In this document: positions 35,761-51,100 of the stretch, in pieces
How positions within the stretch are numbered: position 1 is the stretch's first letter
Layout: every line of letters starts with the position of its first letter
From: Aspergillus flavus
Taxonomy: Eukaryota; Ascomycota; Eurotiomycetes; Eurotiales; Aspergillaceae
Direction: 5' to 3'
DNA length: 64,000 bases
NCBI RefSeq assembly: GCF_009017415.1
Contig: NC_092403.1
Span: forward strand, 1,798,001-1,862,000
Made by a program: the position numbers and the translations under genes
Notes under the pieces: generated by a model
The model's database searches: none
What the model saw: only the letters and a program-made list of their open reading frames with translations
Told to the model about the DNA's origin: nothing

Positions 35761-38077
35761 TTTAATTATAGTATATATTGAATACTATACTTTATTATTA
35801 TTAAATAATAAAAATATATTATAGAAAAAGTCTATTATTATTTTTAAAGATTTATTTTATATTATATTATGAATATTAAAATTTTAATTCTAAATAAACT
35901 ATTTATATTTGTTATTATTTTCTATATTACTAGATTTATTAAAACTTTTTTATATTAATTATTATTAATTTAATATTTATAATTAGAAAATATTAGCTTT
36001 TTAAAAAATATTATTCTATTACTATTAGTTAAACTATTAAAAAATAGTAAATTAAAAAAATTACTATTTAATATAATATCTTAAATTTAAATATTGAAAT
36101 AATACTATAGTTTATTATATATTTATTAATGTTGTTAAAATTTATAGAAATATTATTTTTGAAAAATTATTTAAAAATATTATATATTTTTTAAAAAATA
36201 TTTTATTTAAAATTAGTTATAATATAAATTAAAATTTTAATATTAATAATATTTATTGTAGAATATTTATAAAAATTATTTATACTTAATTTATTCCATT
36301 GAATTTATTAATAATAATTAATATCATTTTATTTTAAAAATGTTTTATAATAAATATTAATATTTATTAGAATTTTATTATTATAATTATTTTTTTTAAC
36401 TTTATTAATATTTTATTTTAATTATTAATAAATAAAATTTATTAATTTAATAAAAAAATTGTAGAGCTAATTTATAAAATTTCTTCTTTAATAAAATTAT
36501 TAAATATTTAAAAAAAATATTTATAATTATATATAAATTTTTATTTTATTCAAAATAAATTATTATAATTAATTGATATTTTAGCTAATATTACTATTAT
36601 TGTTTAATATTTTATTAATTATTATTTTATAATTATAAATTTTATTTATTTTTTTATATTATTTTTAAAAACCTTTTTTTATAGCTATTTATAATCTTAT
36701 TTTATAAAAAAATATATTAAACTTTTTTATTTTAATATTTATTACAAAATTTATTATTAAATATAATTTTGATTTTATATTTATTTATATTTATTATAAA
36801 CTATACTATTTTTAAAATATTTTTTTTAAAAAATTAATTTATATAATTATTTAAGAAAATTTAAAACATATAATTAATTTTGATATTAATAATAAAAGTA
36901 TTATTAAATAGTAGATTTAATTTATTATTTAATATTAATTTTTTTACTCTTCTATAGTTAATACAGATTTTTTTATATAAAATATATATATTTTTTTATT
37001 GATAATTTTTATTATTATTTTTATTATTATTTATTATGTAGTATAGTCTATTATTATAATAATCTAATAATTATTATTAAAAACTATTAGTAATTAATTA
37101 ATAAAATTAATATTCTATGCTTAAAATAATTAAATATTTTTTTGTATAATATTATAGTTATTTATATTTAAAATCTTTTTAAAAATTCTATAATATTTAA
37201 TAATTTAAATAATTATATATTATATTTTATATATTTTTATTATTAAAAATTATTAATTTATATATTTAATAATTTTTAATAATTTTAAATAATTTGAATA
37301 ATTAAATTATATATATAAATCTTATAGTAATTTATTATATCTAATTAACAACAAGATTATTATTTTTTTTAAATATAAATATAGTTTTAAATTATATTTA
37401 TTTTTAATATTTATATGTAAAAATCTATAACTATATCATTTATTTAACAATAAACTATTTTTTAAATAATAAACTATTATCTATTACTATTTATTTTAAT
37501 TGAAATTTTATATATAAATTAAGATTTATTTATAAATATTTTAATTAATATATTTAATTATAGTATAAAATAATTTATAATATTAATAAAATCTTTTTTA
37601 ATAAAATTAAATTTTTTATTTAATATATTAAATACTATAGTTTTTATTTTTTAATATTAGATTTTTAAATTATATTTTAAAAATTTTTTAATCTATTAAA
37701 TTAAATATTTTAAATATATTTTAATTATATTTAAATATAATAAATTATTATAATTTATTATTATAATAATAATAGTATTATTTTTAATATAGTATTCTTA
37801 TATTATAATCATTTTTTTAATTATAAATAGTTTTTTTTATATTAAATAATTTTATTTTATAAAACTTAGTTTTCTAATATTAAATATTATTAAATACAAT
37901 TTTTTATTTATTTTTATTTAAAATAGAACTATTTTTATAGTTTATTTTAAAATATCAATTTTTATATAACAAAATTTTTATATATTAATTATTGTTAAAA
38001 TTAATACAATCATAAATATTTTTCTAAATATTTTAAAAATAAATTTATAAATATTAATTAATATTTATTAATATATA

Positions 38078-38347
38078 TATAAGCGCTCTACCGGTATACC
38101 ACTATCTATAGACAATAGGCCTGCGGAGTACAATTATTTAATAGACTTTAGAAATACAATACTAGAAGACTTAGAATTATTTAGAATTATATAATAGTTT
38201 CTCTATCTAATATAATAAAATAAATTACTTAAAAATTAGAATTCTTTATATAATTCTAATATAAATATATTTATATATTATATAAGCTAGTGGGCTATTA
38301 ATAATTTATTTATATAGATCTAATTATTTAAAATAACTATTATTATA
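38078..38347 (-). repeat. A2 3' LTR
   Basis: 270 bp, reverse complement of the A LTR. The end AAGCGCTCTACCGGTATACC near 38081 and ATAGGCCTGCGG near 38116 are less mutated than the rest. Confidence 0.88.
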
Positions 38348-40172
38348 ACTATTTTTTTAAAAAAATAAACTATTCTAATTTATATTTAAATTGTAAAATA
38401 TTTAATATTTTATTTTAATAGACTATATAATATAAAAATATATTTTATTTAAAATATTTAATAATAAAATTATAAATATCTAATATATTATTTTATAATA
38501 GTTCTAAATAATTAGAATATTAATAAAATATTATTAAAATAGTATAATAGAATTTTTTTTATATAAATTATAATATTTTTTATAGCTATATGTATTTCTT
38601 TAAATTAGTTTAAAAATATAAATATTATAATAAAATTAATTTTATTAATTCAATAAAACTTTATAAATATTTTTTTAAAATATTTTCATTTTTTAAAAAA
38701 CTATTAATATATCTTTATAAAAAAATTAATATATTTATTAATTTTTTATATCTTATTTATATTTTTTTTATTTTATTAAATTCTTTTTTTTTTTTAAAAA
38801 ATATGTATTTTTAATTTAATGAAGATATATTCTAGTTAATTTAATTAATTTAGAGTATATTATTGTAATTTCTTTATAAAGATTTTAATAATTTTCTATT
38901 TTTAATTTTTTAAAAAAACTTTTTTGTATTTTTCTAAAAATTATTTTTATTGTTATTATAATCTCTATTATTTTCTTTAATATCTTTTAATTTTTTTTAA
39001 TAAATCAATAATCTAATTTTAAATATAGTATAATAAACTAATATTAGTAGTTTATAAATATTTTATAAATACTATATTAAGTTAATATTTATTATTATTT
39101 TTATTAATATTAAGAAACTTTTAAAATATAATTTTTAAAAAATTAGATAATTTTATATATAATATATATATTTTAAAAAGTTATATTTTATACTACTAGA
39201 ATCTATATAAATTAAAACTTTATATCTATAGATTTTATTGTTAAATTAAAAGGTTATAAAAATTATAAATAATTTAATTAAGTATATTAAAAAGACTATT
39301 ACTATTTTAATAAATTAAATAAAATCTATTTTATTTAATATTTAATGAAAGTTTAATAATATAGAATCTTTTTTTAAAGATAATCTAGTAAATTAAAAAA
39401 GTTTATAGTAATTTATTTATTTATTTTTTTATTTATTTATTTAAAATCTATTAATAAATACTCTATACTATATTTTTAGACTATTTTTTATTTTTATTTT
39501 TTAATTTAATAAAATTATTTTATTTTTTCATATAAATATTTTTATTAATAATATAAATATAATAGTTTAGAATATTTTTATTAAATCTTAAAATTTTATA
39601 AATAAAAAAAAAGAGTAATACTATTATATTATTTAAAAATATATTAAAATTCTATAAAAAAAAGATTATATTTGTTTATATAATTAAGAGAATATTTTTA
39701 ATATTTTATTAATTTTTTAATAAACTATAATAACTTTAATAATATTTTTAAGATTTTTTTTTTAGTTTCTATAAGTTTTTATAACTTAACTATTTTTTAT
39801 TTAATAAAATATTATAATTTTTTATAGTATATTTAATAAGTAGATATTTCTTCTACTTTTTATTTTTTTAAATTTTCAATAATAATTAATTAAGTTTTAT
39901 TAATTTTTATTTTTATATACTAGTAATATCGTTTTAATAATAATATATAAAAAATAGAATAAATATTATATATATTTTTTAATAATTTTTATAATTATAA
40001 ATAAACTATTATACTTTATATCTAATTTTTTATTTAATTATTATAATTTAATATTTTTTATTAATAATAAAATTTTTTATTTTATATATAATTATATAGC
40101 TTTATAATATTTATTATATTTTTTTATCTACTATTTTATTATTTTCTTTAGATTTTTTTTAATTTAGTCTAG

Positions 40173-40843
40173 TGTTACGCCCGGGGCTTTATTATTAAGT
40201 CTAAGATTAGTTAATAAACTATATTTCGAGGATTACTAATTTAAAGTTATTCTTTGATTTTTATTATTATAGAGATATAATTAATATAAGACTATTATTA
40301 ATACTAGACTATTGTTGTTATAGAAATATAGTTAATAATAAGACTACTGTTAATACTAGACTATTATTATTATAAAGATATAGTCGATATAAAACTACTA
40401 TTAATACTAGATTTAAGTTTAAAAAACTAGATCTATTAAATATATATATTTAATAGTTAAAAGAGTATAAATAAGTTAAGACTAGTTTTACTATTAAAAA
40501 TAATTCTATAGTAATAATATATATTAATTATAAAGAACTAATCTAAATATATAAATAAGTATTTTTATATATTATTATTTATTATATTATTACTATAATT
40601 TCTTATATTAGTAATATATTGTATTTTATTAGTATTATAAGTTTTTTATATTACTAATATATTTAGTTGTATTACTACTATAATATATATAATTTTATTA
40701 TAATAGTTAATATTGATGTTTACGGTCCTTTCTAAATAATTTATTAAGTATCTCTTACTTAAGAATTGGCTCTTATTATTCTATTATTATTCTATTTTAT
40801 ATGTCTGTCTTTAATAAGATGCGCTAGATAAGGATCTATAATA
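40173..40843. mobile_element. Solo B LTR inside A2
   Basis: 671 bp, begins TGTTACGCCCGGGGC and ends GGATCTATAATA. Flanked by a perfect 5-bp duplication TCTAG (40168-40172 and 40844-40848). No B-type internal sequence adjoins it. Its first bases are the least mutated of the three B copies. Confidence 0.92.
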
Positions 40844-42439
40844 TCTAGATATTAACTAGATTTTTTTATTATAATTTTATTAATATATTTAAGATTATTA
40901 ATTTAATAATTTTAAATTTAGAAACTACTAGTTCTATACTTTACTAAACTATAAAAAATAAATATTCTATAAATATATTTTTAATATTATTATAAATAAA
41001 TTTAATAATAATTAATTAATTTATTTAATTATTTTATTAATAGTTTATATATATTTATAAATATATCTTAAGTATTTAGTTTTAATATTCTATTTATCTA
41101 TTTATTTATAAATAAAAAATAATACTTAGATAGTTTTTTATATAAAGATTTTAATAAAATTATATTTAATATATACTAGTAAAAAATAAATTTTTATTAA
41201 TAATTAAATTTTTTAAAAATCTAGTTTTATAAATAATTTTATTTAAGAATAGATTAACTAATTTTTTATAGTTATAATTTTAATTATAAATAGATATTTT
41301 ATAATTTTTTTAATTTAATAATAGTAAATTAATTATAAAGGTCTATTATTAAATCTTACTATAGCTTTTTTAAAATAAAAAAGAATTAATTTATTTTATA
41401 ATAGTTTTGTAAAGACTTTTATTTTTTAATAAATAAAATAGTTTTAAATATAATTTTTAATATCTATATATAGATTATTTTAGTAAAGCTTTTTTTAATT
41501 AATTTAAAAGTCTTTTTTTGATTAAAACAATTTATAAAAAAATTATTATAATATATTTTTAAAATCTTTTATTTAAATATAGAGTATAGAGATATATAGA
41601 TAGTTTTTTTATAATATAATAATTTATTATTAATATGCTATTAGTTTATTAAATTACTATTTATTTTAATAATATTATTTTTATATATATATGGATTTTC
41701 TTTTTATTAAATAGTAATTTATTATAGATCTAGTTAATAAAAATATCTTTTTATTAAATCTTTGAATTATATTTTAAAAAAATATATTATTATTTTATAA
41801 ATAATTTATTTTTAATAATTTTTTATACTATTATTCTAAGAACTAAAAGTTCTAGATTTTTTAAATTTATAATTAAAATTTTTAATAGAATTACTAAAAA
41901 TATTTTAATATAATTTTAATTATTTAATATTATTTATAACTTTTTTTAAAGTATAAATTATTGTCTAATATTTTTTTTATAAATATTTTTATAGTCCTTC
42001 TACTATAAAAATATATTAACTAAATTTAGATATTTAGATTAATATTTTATTTAGAAATTATAAGTTATTAAAAGCTTTATTTATTAAATCTAATATTTAT
42101 TTAGTTTTATTAATTTTTTTAAAATAAAAATATTATATGCTTTTATAATTATTTTATATATAGATTATATCTACTATATTTTTAAAATAATATCTTTATA
42201 TTTTAAAATATTTTATAATAGTAAGTAATTTCTAGTTATAAATAGAGTATTAATTTTCTATTATTATTAATTTTTAAGTAAAAAGTAATTAATTATTAAT
42301 TAAAATATTAATAAAATTTTTTAATTCTATTAATAGATTATAAAAGAATATTTATAATAATAAATTTTAGAATATTTCTAATTAGTTTAATTTATAATAT
42401 AAAATTAAAAAATTATTAAATACTATTTTTAGTTTATTA

Positions 42440-42830
42440 AAAATTTCTATATTTTTTAATAAAAATAAATAGCTCTATGTTTCTTTTTTTTATATCTTTT
42501 TTAATATATTAAATAAAGACTTAGTAATCTAGATATATTAATATATAAAATATTTAAATATTATATAAAGATTTTAGTATCGGCTATTTATTAATAATAT
42601 ATATATATATTAAATTAATATATATACTATTATATTCTATAATAAATTTTAAAAATATTATTTTTTTAATAGAAATTATACTTAAATAATTTAATATATA
42701 GATTTATTTATTTTAAATATAATAATATTTTATTAATATATTATATATATTTCTTTATTATTTATAAATAAATAAAAATATTATTTAAATATATAATATA
42801 ATAATTATTTAAAATTCTTTTTATAATTTT
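42440..42830 (-). pseudogene. A2 reverse-transcriptase relic
   Basis: On the minus strand the YxDD block is still legible as Tyr-Leu-Asn-Asn-Ile at 42777-42791; Asp to Asn is the single G-to-A change RIP would make. The KLxKCxF block follows as a mutated KLFKYNFY. Further downstream the frame carries the KxxNKLK region that precedes RNase H. Numerous TAA/TAG codons stand where Gln or Trp codons are expected. This fixes the A family as Gypsy-like. Confidence 0.78.
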
Positions 42831-45067
42831 ATTAATATATATTTAAAAAATTATTAGTATATTATATAGATTAAATGATATTACTATATATTTAAAATAT
42901 TTATAGTATATTTAAAATACTATTTTCTATTTATTATCTTTTTAAATTTAGATCTATTAATATATATTTTTTAAATTAAATTTAATAAAATACTTTATTT
43001 TTATAAATTAATCTATTAGTTTATTAATATAAAATAATAAATAATAATTTTTTATATTTATAATATTTATTTTTTACTAGTTAATATATAGTTTTAGTAA
43101 ATTATTAGATTTTTAAATAAAAAATATTAGTATTTTAATAGTATTAATAAAATATATAATTTATTTTTATATAAATATTTTATTAAAATACTTTTATAAT
43201 ATTTATAATTTATATTATAAAAGATTATATAGAGATTTATATAGTAAAAGTCTTTTTTCTATTAATAGTATTAAATATATAGTTTTTTTATTTAGAAGTT
43301 TAGTTATTTTTTTTAAAAAAAGATATAAATTTATTTTTTATATTTAAATAGTAGTTTTAATAATCTATTATTAATATTTAATTTATATATAATTATTATA
43401 ATAAAGATATAATATATTATTTTTATAAACTATTTAGAATTTTTAATAAAAATCTTTATACTTTTTTTAATAATATTATATTTTAATTAAAAAATAATAT
43501 TAAAATTAATATACTATATCTATTTATATTCTAAATAATTTAATAATCTAGATTTTAGAGAATAATAATATAGTACTTTATTTTATATTTTTTTATTTAG
43601 TTTTTTTAATTATTTATTTAAGATTTTATAATTAATTTATTATAATATAATACTAAAATACTATTAATATATTATATATATATTAGTAGTTAAAAATAAT
43701 CTTTTAATATAATAATTCTATACTAAAATAAATATTAATAAAAAATAAAATTATTATCTATTTTAGAGTTTAGTAATATCTTTATTATTTATATAATATA
43801 ATTTTATTTTTTTATTAATTTAATATTAGTATTAATACTAGATAATTTTTATAATTATAGCTTTATTATACTAAAAATATAGAATATTATAGGTTTATTT
43901 AAATAATATAAAATTAAAAATTCTAGAAAGTATAGTTTTTATTATTTATAAAAAATATCTTTTTTTAGTATATTATTAATAATTTTAAAATATTTCTAAA
44001 TTTTATAATCTTTTTATTATATTAAAAATAATATTTCTTTTTTTTATTAATTTTTTTTATATTTATAAATTATTTATATACTATTATTTTATTAATAGAC
44101 TTTAAGAAATAATTATTTAATTAAAAAATAGTTACTATAAAAATATATAGTAAAGATTTTATTTTTTTAAAAAATATTTTTTATCTCTATTAAATCTATT
44201 AAAATCTTAATTTTTTTATTAATATATTATTAATTATTTTTTTTACTATTATATAGATTATATTTATAATAAAGAATTAACTAGTATTAAATTACTATAT
44301 TATATAAGTAATCTTGATTTAGATTTTTTAATTAAATATTTAAATCTATATTTAAAGTATAAAAAAATTATTTAAAAAAGTTTACTATATTTTTAAATTA
44401 TAAATATATTATTTATATATATTTCTATTTTTTTATTTTCTATTTATAAAATAATATATAGTATTTTAATATTAATCTATTTTTAAATTAATAAATATAT
44501 AAAGAAAATCTTTTATTTTTTTAATTTAATTTTTTAAAATTTTTTCTTTTTAAATAATATATTTATTTAATTTTATTATTAAAATAGTTAATAGTATATA
44601 AAATTTTATTTTTATTATTTTATTAAATTAATATATTTATAGTAAAATAATTATCTATATCTATAATATAATTCTATATTTTATAAATAATTTTATTTTT
44701 TAAAAAAAATAAATATAAATAGTTTAAAACTATTAAATCTATTATTTACTAAACTAGCTTATATAATTATTTTTAATATTTTAACTATTTATATAATTAT
44801 ATTAAATAATAGTATTAATTTTTTACTTTAGTACTTTAATATTAATTATTTTTAAAGATTTTATATTTATTTTTTTAATAATTAGTTTTATTAAGATATT
44901 AAAGATTTAAATATTCTAGACTATTAAAAGTTCTTTCTAGAAAATTTTTTAAATTATAAATAATTATATAGCTATATTATTAATTATTTAAAAATCTTTT
45001 AAATAATAAGATACTTGAATTTTATATATTAACTATTTTAAAATTATTAGATTTAAATAATTTAAAT

Positions 45068-45335
45068 TATAAATATTTTACTAATATATTATTATCTATA
45101 AATAGTAAATCTATAGAGTATAGTTAATTAATAAACTTTAGAAATATAATATTAAAAAACTTAGAATTTAAAATTATATAGCAATTTCTTTATCTAATAT
45201 AATAGAATAAATTATTTAAAAATTAGAATTCTCTATATAATTCTAATAAAAATATATTTATATATTATATAAGCCAGCGGGCCGCTGGCAGCTTACTTAT
45301 ATAGGATCTAGTTGCCTAAGACAACCGCCGTTATA
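45068..45335 (-). repeat. A2 5' LTR
   Basis: 268 bp. Begins (in plus orientation) TATAAATATTTTACTAATAT, the heavily mutated form of TGTAAGCGCTCTGCCGGCGT, and ends CAACCGCCGTTATA. Confidence 0.88.
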
Positions 45336-47935
45336 GTATTATATTATATTGTTTTTTTAAATAGTTTATATAATAGTATTATAATCTTTATAAATAATTA
45401 TATAAAATATCTATAATATATTATAAACTTTAAATTTTAATATATTTTATATATATTTTAAAACTAATAATATTTTTTAATAATATTTAATTTTACTAAT
45501 ATAAAATATATTTTATTTTTTTTAGTATAATTATATAATAAATTATTTAAATTTTTTAAAAATAGTATTAAATATTATTTTTAATATTAATAATTTATTA
45601 ATATTTACTAGTATTTTAATAAAAAATTAATTTTAAATAAATATTTAATCTAGTTTATTATATTAATAAGTTTTTAAAATTTAGATAATAAATAATCATT
45701 TTTTATTATTAGTTTATGTAATATATAGTAATTAATATATATTTATTATTTTTTATTAAACTTTTTTCTAAAAACTATAAAAAATCTTTATGTAAAAATA
45801 GATAATTATATTAATTTAATTTTAATTATTATTTTAATTTATGTTTTAAGCTCTATAAGTTTTTTTAATAATAAAAAATAAATATTAATATTTATTAATA
45901 TTATATTATTTATATTAATTTTTTAATAAAAATTCTATAAATAGTTTTTTTTTAAAAAATATTATTATATTTGAAAATTATAAATTTTATTTTTATTTTA
46001 ATATCTATTTTTTTTATAATTTAAATAAAAAAACTATATTTTATTTTTTCTATTCTATATTATTTTTATAATTATTTATATTAAAATAAGATTTAATAAT
46101 ATTTTATCTATTTATATATACTATTTAAAATCTATTAATTAAACTTTATAAAATCTACTCTAATTATTTTATAATATTATTTTAAATATTTATTAATTAA
46201 TATATAGATTAATACTCTATAGATAATCTTTTTTAAAAATAAAATTATATTTTTTAAATTTAATAATTTAAATATTAATTTCTTTTAACTATTTTTTAAA
46301 ATTTAAAAATAAAATATAGATACTATTAATCTCTATTTTTTTTATTAAAAGCATTTTTTTGAAAATATTTTAATCTATTTTTATAATTAGAAATCTTTTT
46401 TATTAAAGTTTATATAATAAATATATAACTAGCTCTAAAATCTATTAAAATATATATTATAAATTATATTAAATTATATCTAATTATTTTTTTATAGTAA
46501 AGTATAATATTTTTTAAAATATATAGATATTTATTATAATTATATAATATTTATAAAAAATTTATATCTATAGTTTATAAAAAGACTTTTTTATTTAATT
46601 AATTAATATTTTTTTATTTAATAATTTTAATATTTTTAATATATTTTTCTTTAATTTTAAATAATAGTTTTTAATAAAATATTTTAATTTATTATAATTA
46701 TAATATTTTTAATTCTTTCTATATTTTTTATTATATTTTTTTAAACTATTTTTAAAATAATATTTTAAAAACTTATATATTTATTTTATATATAATATTA
46801 AAATCTATTAAATCTATTTATTAATTATTAATTTTTAATAATTTTCTATTATTTAATTTAAAATAATAAATATTTTTAAAAATAATCTTTTTTTTTATAT
46901 TAAGTAAACCTTTTTACTATAATATTAAAAATATCTAAAAAGTTTATTTTTTTAATTTAATTAATTTATAATTTTTTTATTTATATAATAAAGTAGTAAA
47001 TATAAGTATATTTTATGAATAAAAATAATAAATAAATTATAATATTAATAGAGATATTAATATAGATTTATTTTAATGTCATTTTTTAAAATATCTATTT
47101 TTAAAATAGCTTTAGTAAACTTTTACTTAATAATAATTATTTTTTAAATTTTAAAAACTTTTTTCTATATAAGGATTTATTTATTTTTAAAATATTAATT
47201 AATTTATTATAACTATCTATCTATTATTTTATTCTTAAAATAATTATTATATTTTAAAATTTAATGAAAATTAGAGATTTTTAATAGAAATAATTATTTA
47301 TTTATAATAAAATTTTTTTATCATAAATATTCTAGTTTTTTTATTTTAATTAATAAAATATTACTACTTAATGTATTTATGAGTAGAGAATTTTATAAGA
47401 TAATAGATAAAATAATTTAATTATATATTTATTATATAGCTTTTTTAATAATATACTAAACTATCTTTTCTATAGTATATTTAATAGTAAAATCTACTAT
47501 TTACTATAGTATAGATTTTATTATTTAAATATACTATTCTACTATCCATTTTTTTTATTAAAGCCATTAATATTTTAAATATAGTTTAAATTTTTTATTA
47601 CTAATTACTTTGCTCGCTTATTTAATTCATTATAAAAGATTAAACTATTATAAAGATTATAATAAAAGATTTAGTTATTATAATAGTTACTAGAAGCTTT
47701 AAGATTATTTAAATAGTAGTAATTTTTTAATAGATTTTAATATTAAATTATTTAATTAACAAAATCTATATTTTTAGTTATATATTTTTTTTATAAATAG
47801 TTTAAATAATAATATTACTTAGTCTTTTATTAAAATCTATTATATCTTCTTATAATTATAGAATCTAACTAAGTATTATAGAACTATATAAAATAGAGTT
47901 AGAGCTCTATCTTTAAGTTTAAATATACTACTAGA

Positions 47936-48118
47936 TAAGATTATAAATAATGATATATTATAAAAAGTAGAGAATTATTAATCTTCTATAGATTTAAAAA
48001 GAATCGCTATAATTTGTATATATGTTAAAATTTAGTCTAGTAGCTCTCTAGTAAAGCTATAAGATTCTTTATAAGTAATAGTATCCCTTTATAGTAGTGC
48101 GTTGTAGCGACGATCACA
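47936..48118. repeat. E1 right LTR
   Basis: 183 bp. The last ~90 bp are only lightly mutated, with words such as GTGCGTTGTAGCGACGATCA. Confidence 0.8.
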
Positions 48119-51100
48119 ATATTATATATTTAAATATATTTTTTCATTTATAAATAGAAGAAATATATATGGAATATATTAATAAGATACTATTATATTT
48201 GAAGAAGATAAATCTATATATTAAATTACCTAAGTGTAATTTCTACTAAAAAAATAATATTTTTAAGATTTATTATAGAATATAATAGGATTTATATTAA
48301 TCTAGCATATATATATACTATTAATAAATAGCTAGTACTAGAATATTTTTATAATATTAAAATATTTTTAAAATTTATAGAATATTTTAGATATTTTATA
48401 TATTAATATATCTAGATTATTAAGTCTTTATTTAATATATTAAAGAAAATATAGAAAAAAAGAAAAATAGAATTATTTATTTTTATTAAAAAGATATAAA
48501 AAGTTTTTAATAAATTAAAAATAATATTTAATAGCTTTTTAATTTTATAATATATTAATTTTATATTATAAATCAAATTAATTATAAATATTTTAGAATT
48601 TTATATTATAAATATTTTTTTTATAATCTATTAATAAAATTAAAAAGTTTTATTAGTATTTTAATTAATAATTAATTATTTTTTATTTATAAAAGTGTAT
48701 AAAAATAGAGAATTATTATTTTATTTATAATTAAAAATTATTTATTATTAAAGAATATTTTAAAGTATAAAGATATTATTTTAAAAATATATTATTTATA
48801 ATCTATATATAAAATAATTATAAAAGCTTATAATATTCCTATTTAAAAAAATAATAAAATTAAATAAATATTAGATATAATAAATAAACTTCTAGTAATT
48901 TATAATTTTTAAATAGAATATTAATCTAAATATTTAAATTTAATTGATATATTTTTATAATAGAAAGACTATAAAAATATCTATAAAGAAAATATTAGAT
49001 TATTAACTATATTGTAAAAACTATAAATACTACTAAATAATTAAAAGAATGGTAAAATATTTTTAATAACTAGATTAAAGATTTTAATTATAAACTTAGA
49101 AAATCTAGAACTTTTAGCTCTTAGAATAATAGTATAAAAGATTATTCAAAAAAATATTAAAAAAATATAATACTATAAATTTATTAAAAAAATATATATA
49201 AAGATAATATTACTAAAATAAATAATAATTTGATAAAATAATAGTATATAAATAGTAAACTATTATATTATAAAAAAATTATTTGTATATTTCTATACTC
49301 TATATTTAAATAAAAGATTTTAAAGATATATTATAATAATTGTTTTGTAGATTATTTTAACTAAGAAAATTCATAAAATTAAGTAAAAAAAGTTCTATTA
49401 AAATAATTTATATATAAATATTAAACTATATTTAAAATTATTTTATTTATTAAAAAATAAAGATCTTTAAAAAACTATTATAGAATAAGCTAATTTTCTT
49501 TTCTATTTGAAAAAAATTATAGCGAAATCTAATAATAATTTTCATAATTAATTTATTACTATTAAATTAAAAAAACTTTATATATAATATAATTTCTATA
49601 ATAATAAATTAATATATAAAAATTATAAAATACCTATTTATTATTAAAATTATAATTATAAAAAAATAATTAATATATATTAAATATAATTCTATTATAA
49701 TCTTTATATAGAAAGCTATTTAAATACTAGTTTCTATCTATAAATAAATAAATAAATAAAATATTAAAATTGAAATATCTAAAATATATCTATAAATATA
49801 TATAAATTATTAATAAGAAAATTAAATAAATTAATTATTTGCTAAAAAATTTATTTATAATAATATTAAAAATATATTTATAGAATATTTATTTTTTATC
49901 ATTTAATAAAATATAAAATTAATAATTTCTAAATTTAAAACTATAAAATTAATAATATTAAATATATTAATGAAACTATAGTTAAAAAATTTAACTAGTA
50001 TTTAAATTAAATGAAAAAAAGATTTTAAAAAATAATAAAATAAATAAAAGAATATAATAAATACTATAAAACTATATAATTATATATTAAAAAAGAGTTC
50101 TATTATTAATAAAAAATATTAAATTATTCTAATTAAATAAAAAATTAAATTTAAAATATAATAGTCTATTTATAATTATAAAGATTATTAAAAAATAAAT
50201 ATATTATTTATAATTATTAAAAATATATAGTTATATCTATTTTATTTTTATATATTATTATTATATAGAGATAAAAATTAAAAAAATCTAATTAATTTTT
50301 ATTAATAACTAAAAACATAAAAAATTGAAAAAGTATTTATTTATTAAATATATTATTAAGAATTATAATAAAAAATTGAATAAAAAATAGCTAAATTATA
50401 AAAATTTATAAAAACAAAAAAAGATTTTTAAAAACATTATTAAAATTATTATAATTTATTAAAAGATAAATAAAATATTTTTAATATTTTATTTATTATA
50501 AAAAAATAAAATTTTTTTTTATAAAATGTTAATATATTTTTAAATAGTATAGTAATATTACTCTTTTTCTTTTTTAAAATTTAATAAAAATATTTTGAAT
50601 TACTATATTTATAATATTAATAAAAATATTTATATAAAAAAATAAAATAATTTAAAAATATAATATAAAATATTTACTAGTAAGTTTTAATTAAATAAAT
50701 AGAAAAATAAATACATAAATTATTATAAATTTTTTTAATTTTTTAAATTATTTTTAAAAAAAAGCTCTAGATTACTAAGTTTTTACTAAATATTTATTAA
50801 ATAAAATAAATTATAATTTATATTTTATAATATTAATAAATATAAATAATTTTTATTTGATTTATTAAGATAATTAATAATCTTTTTAATATATTTTATT
50901 AAATTATCTATAGGTTTTATAATTTTTTAATTTAGTAATAAAATTTATAAATAAATAATTTCAGTTTATATAGATTTTAATAATAAGAAATATAGTTTTT
51001 TAAAATGTATATATTATATATAAAGTTATTTAGTATTTTAAAATATATATTCTAAAAGTTTTTTAATATTAATAAAAATATTAATAAAGAAGAATTTAAT

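Larger units (their letters stand above)
38078..45335 (-). mobile_element. Gypsy-like LTR retrotransposon A2, inverted, inside E1
   Basis: Same family as A1 but in opposite orientation. The 5' LTR is 45068-45335 and the 3' LTR is 38078-38347. Total is 7,258 bp, or about 6.6 kb without the solo B LTR at 40173-40843. Reverse complement of the interior is collinear with A1 on both sides of A1's interruptions. The flanking 5-mers (38073-38077 ATATA; 45336-45340 GTATT) do not match cleanly, so the site duplication is unconfirmed. The 5' LTR outer end (about 45281-45335) keeps GC words such as CCAGCGGGCCGCTGG. Confidence 0.88.
34886..48118. mobile_element. LTR retrotransposon E1 inserted in the A1 RT region
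   Basis: Direct LTRs 34886-35067 (182 bp) and 47936-48118 (183 bp), shared core AGATTATAAATAATGATAT. Ends read TAAGATT..TCACA, compatible with TG..CA after RIP. The site duplication is ATAT (34882-34885 and 48119-48122), or TATTA if the LTR ends are drawn 1-2 bp differently. A2 preserves the uninterrupted target. Without the A2 insertion E1 is about 6.0 kb. Length and short LTR would suit a Copia-type element, but no coding motif was recognised. The interior flanking A2 (35069-38077 and 45336-47935) is RIPed and T-rich on the plus strand; a 30-bp tandem duplication lies at 35701-35760. Confidence 0.85.
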
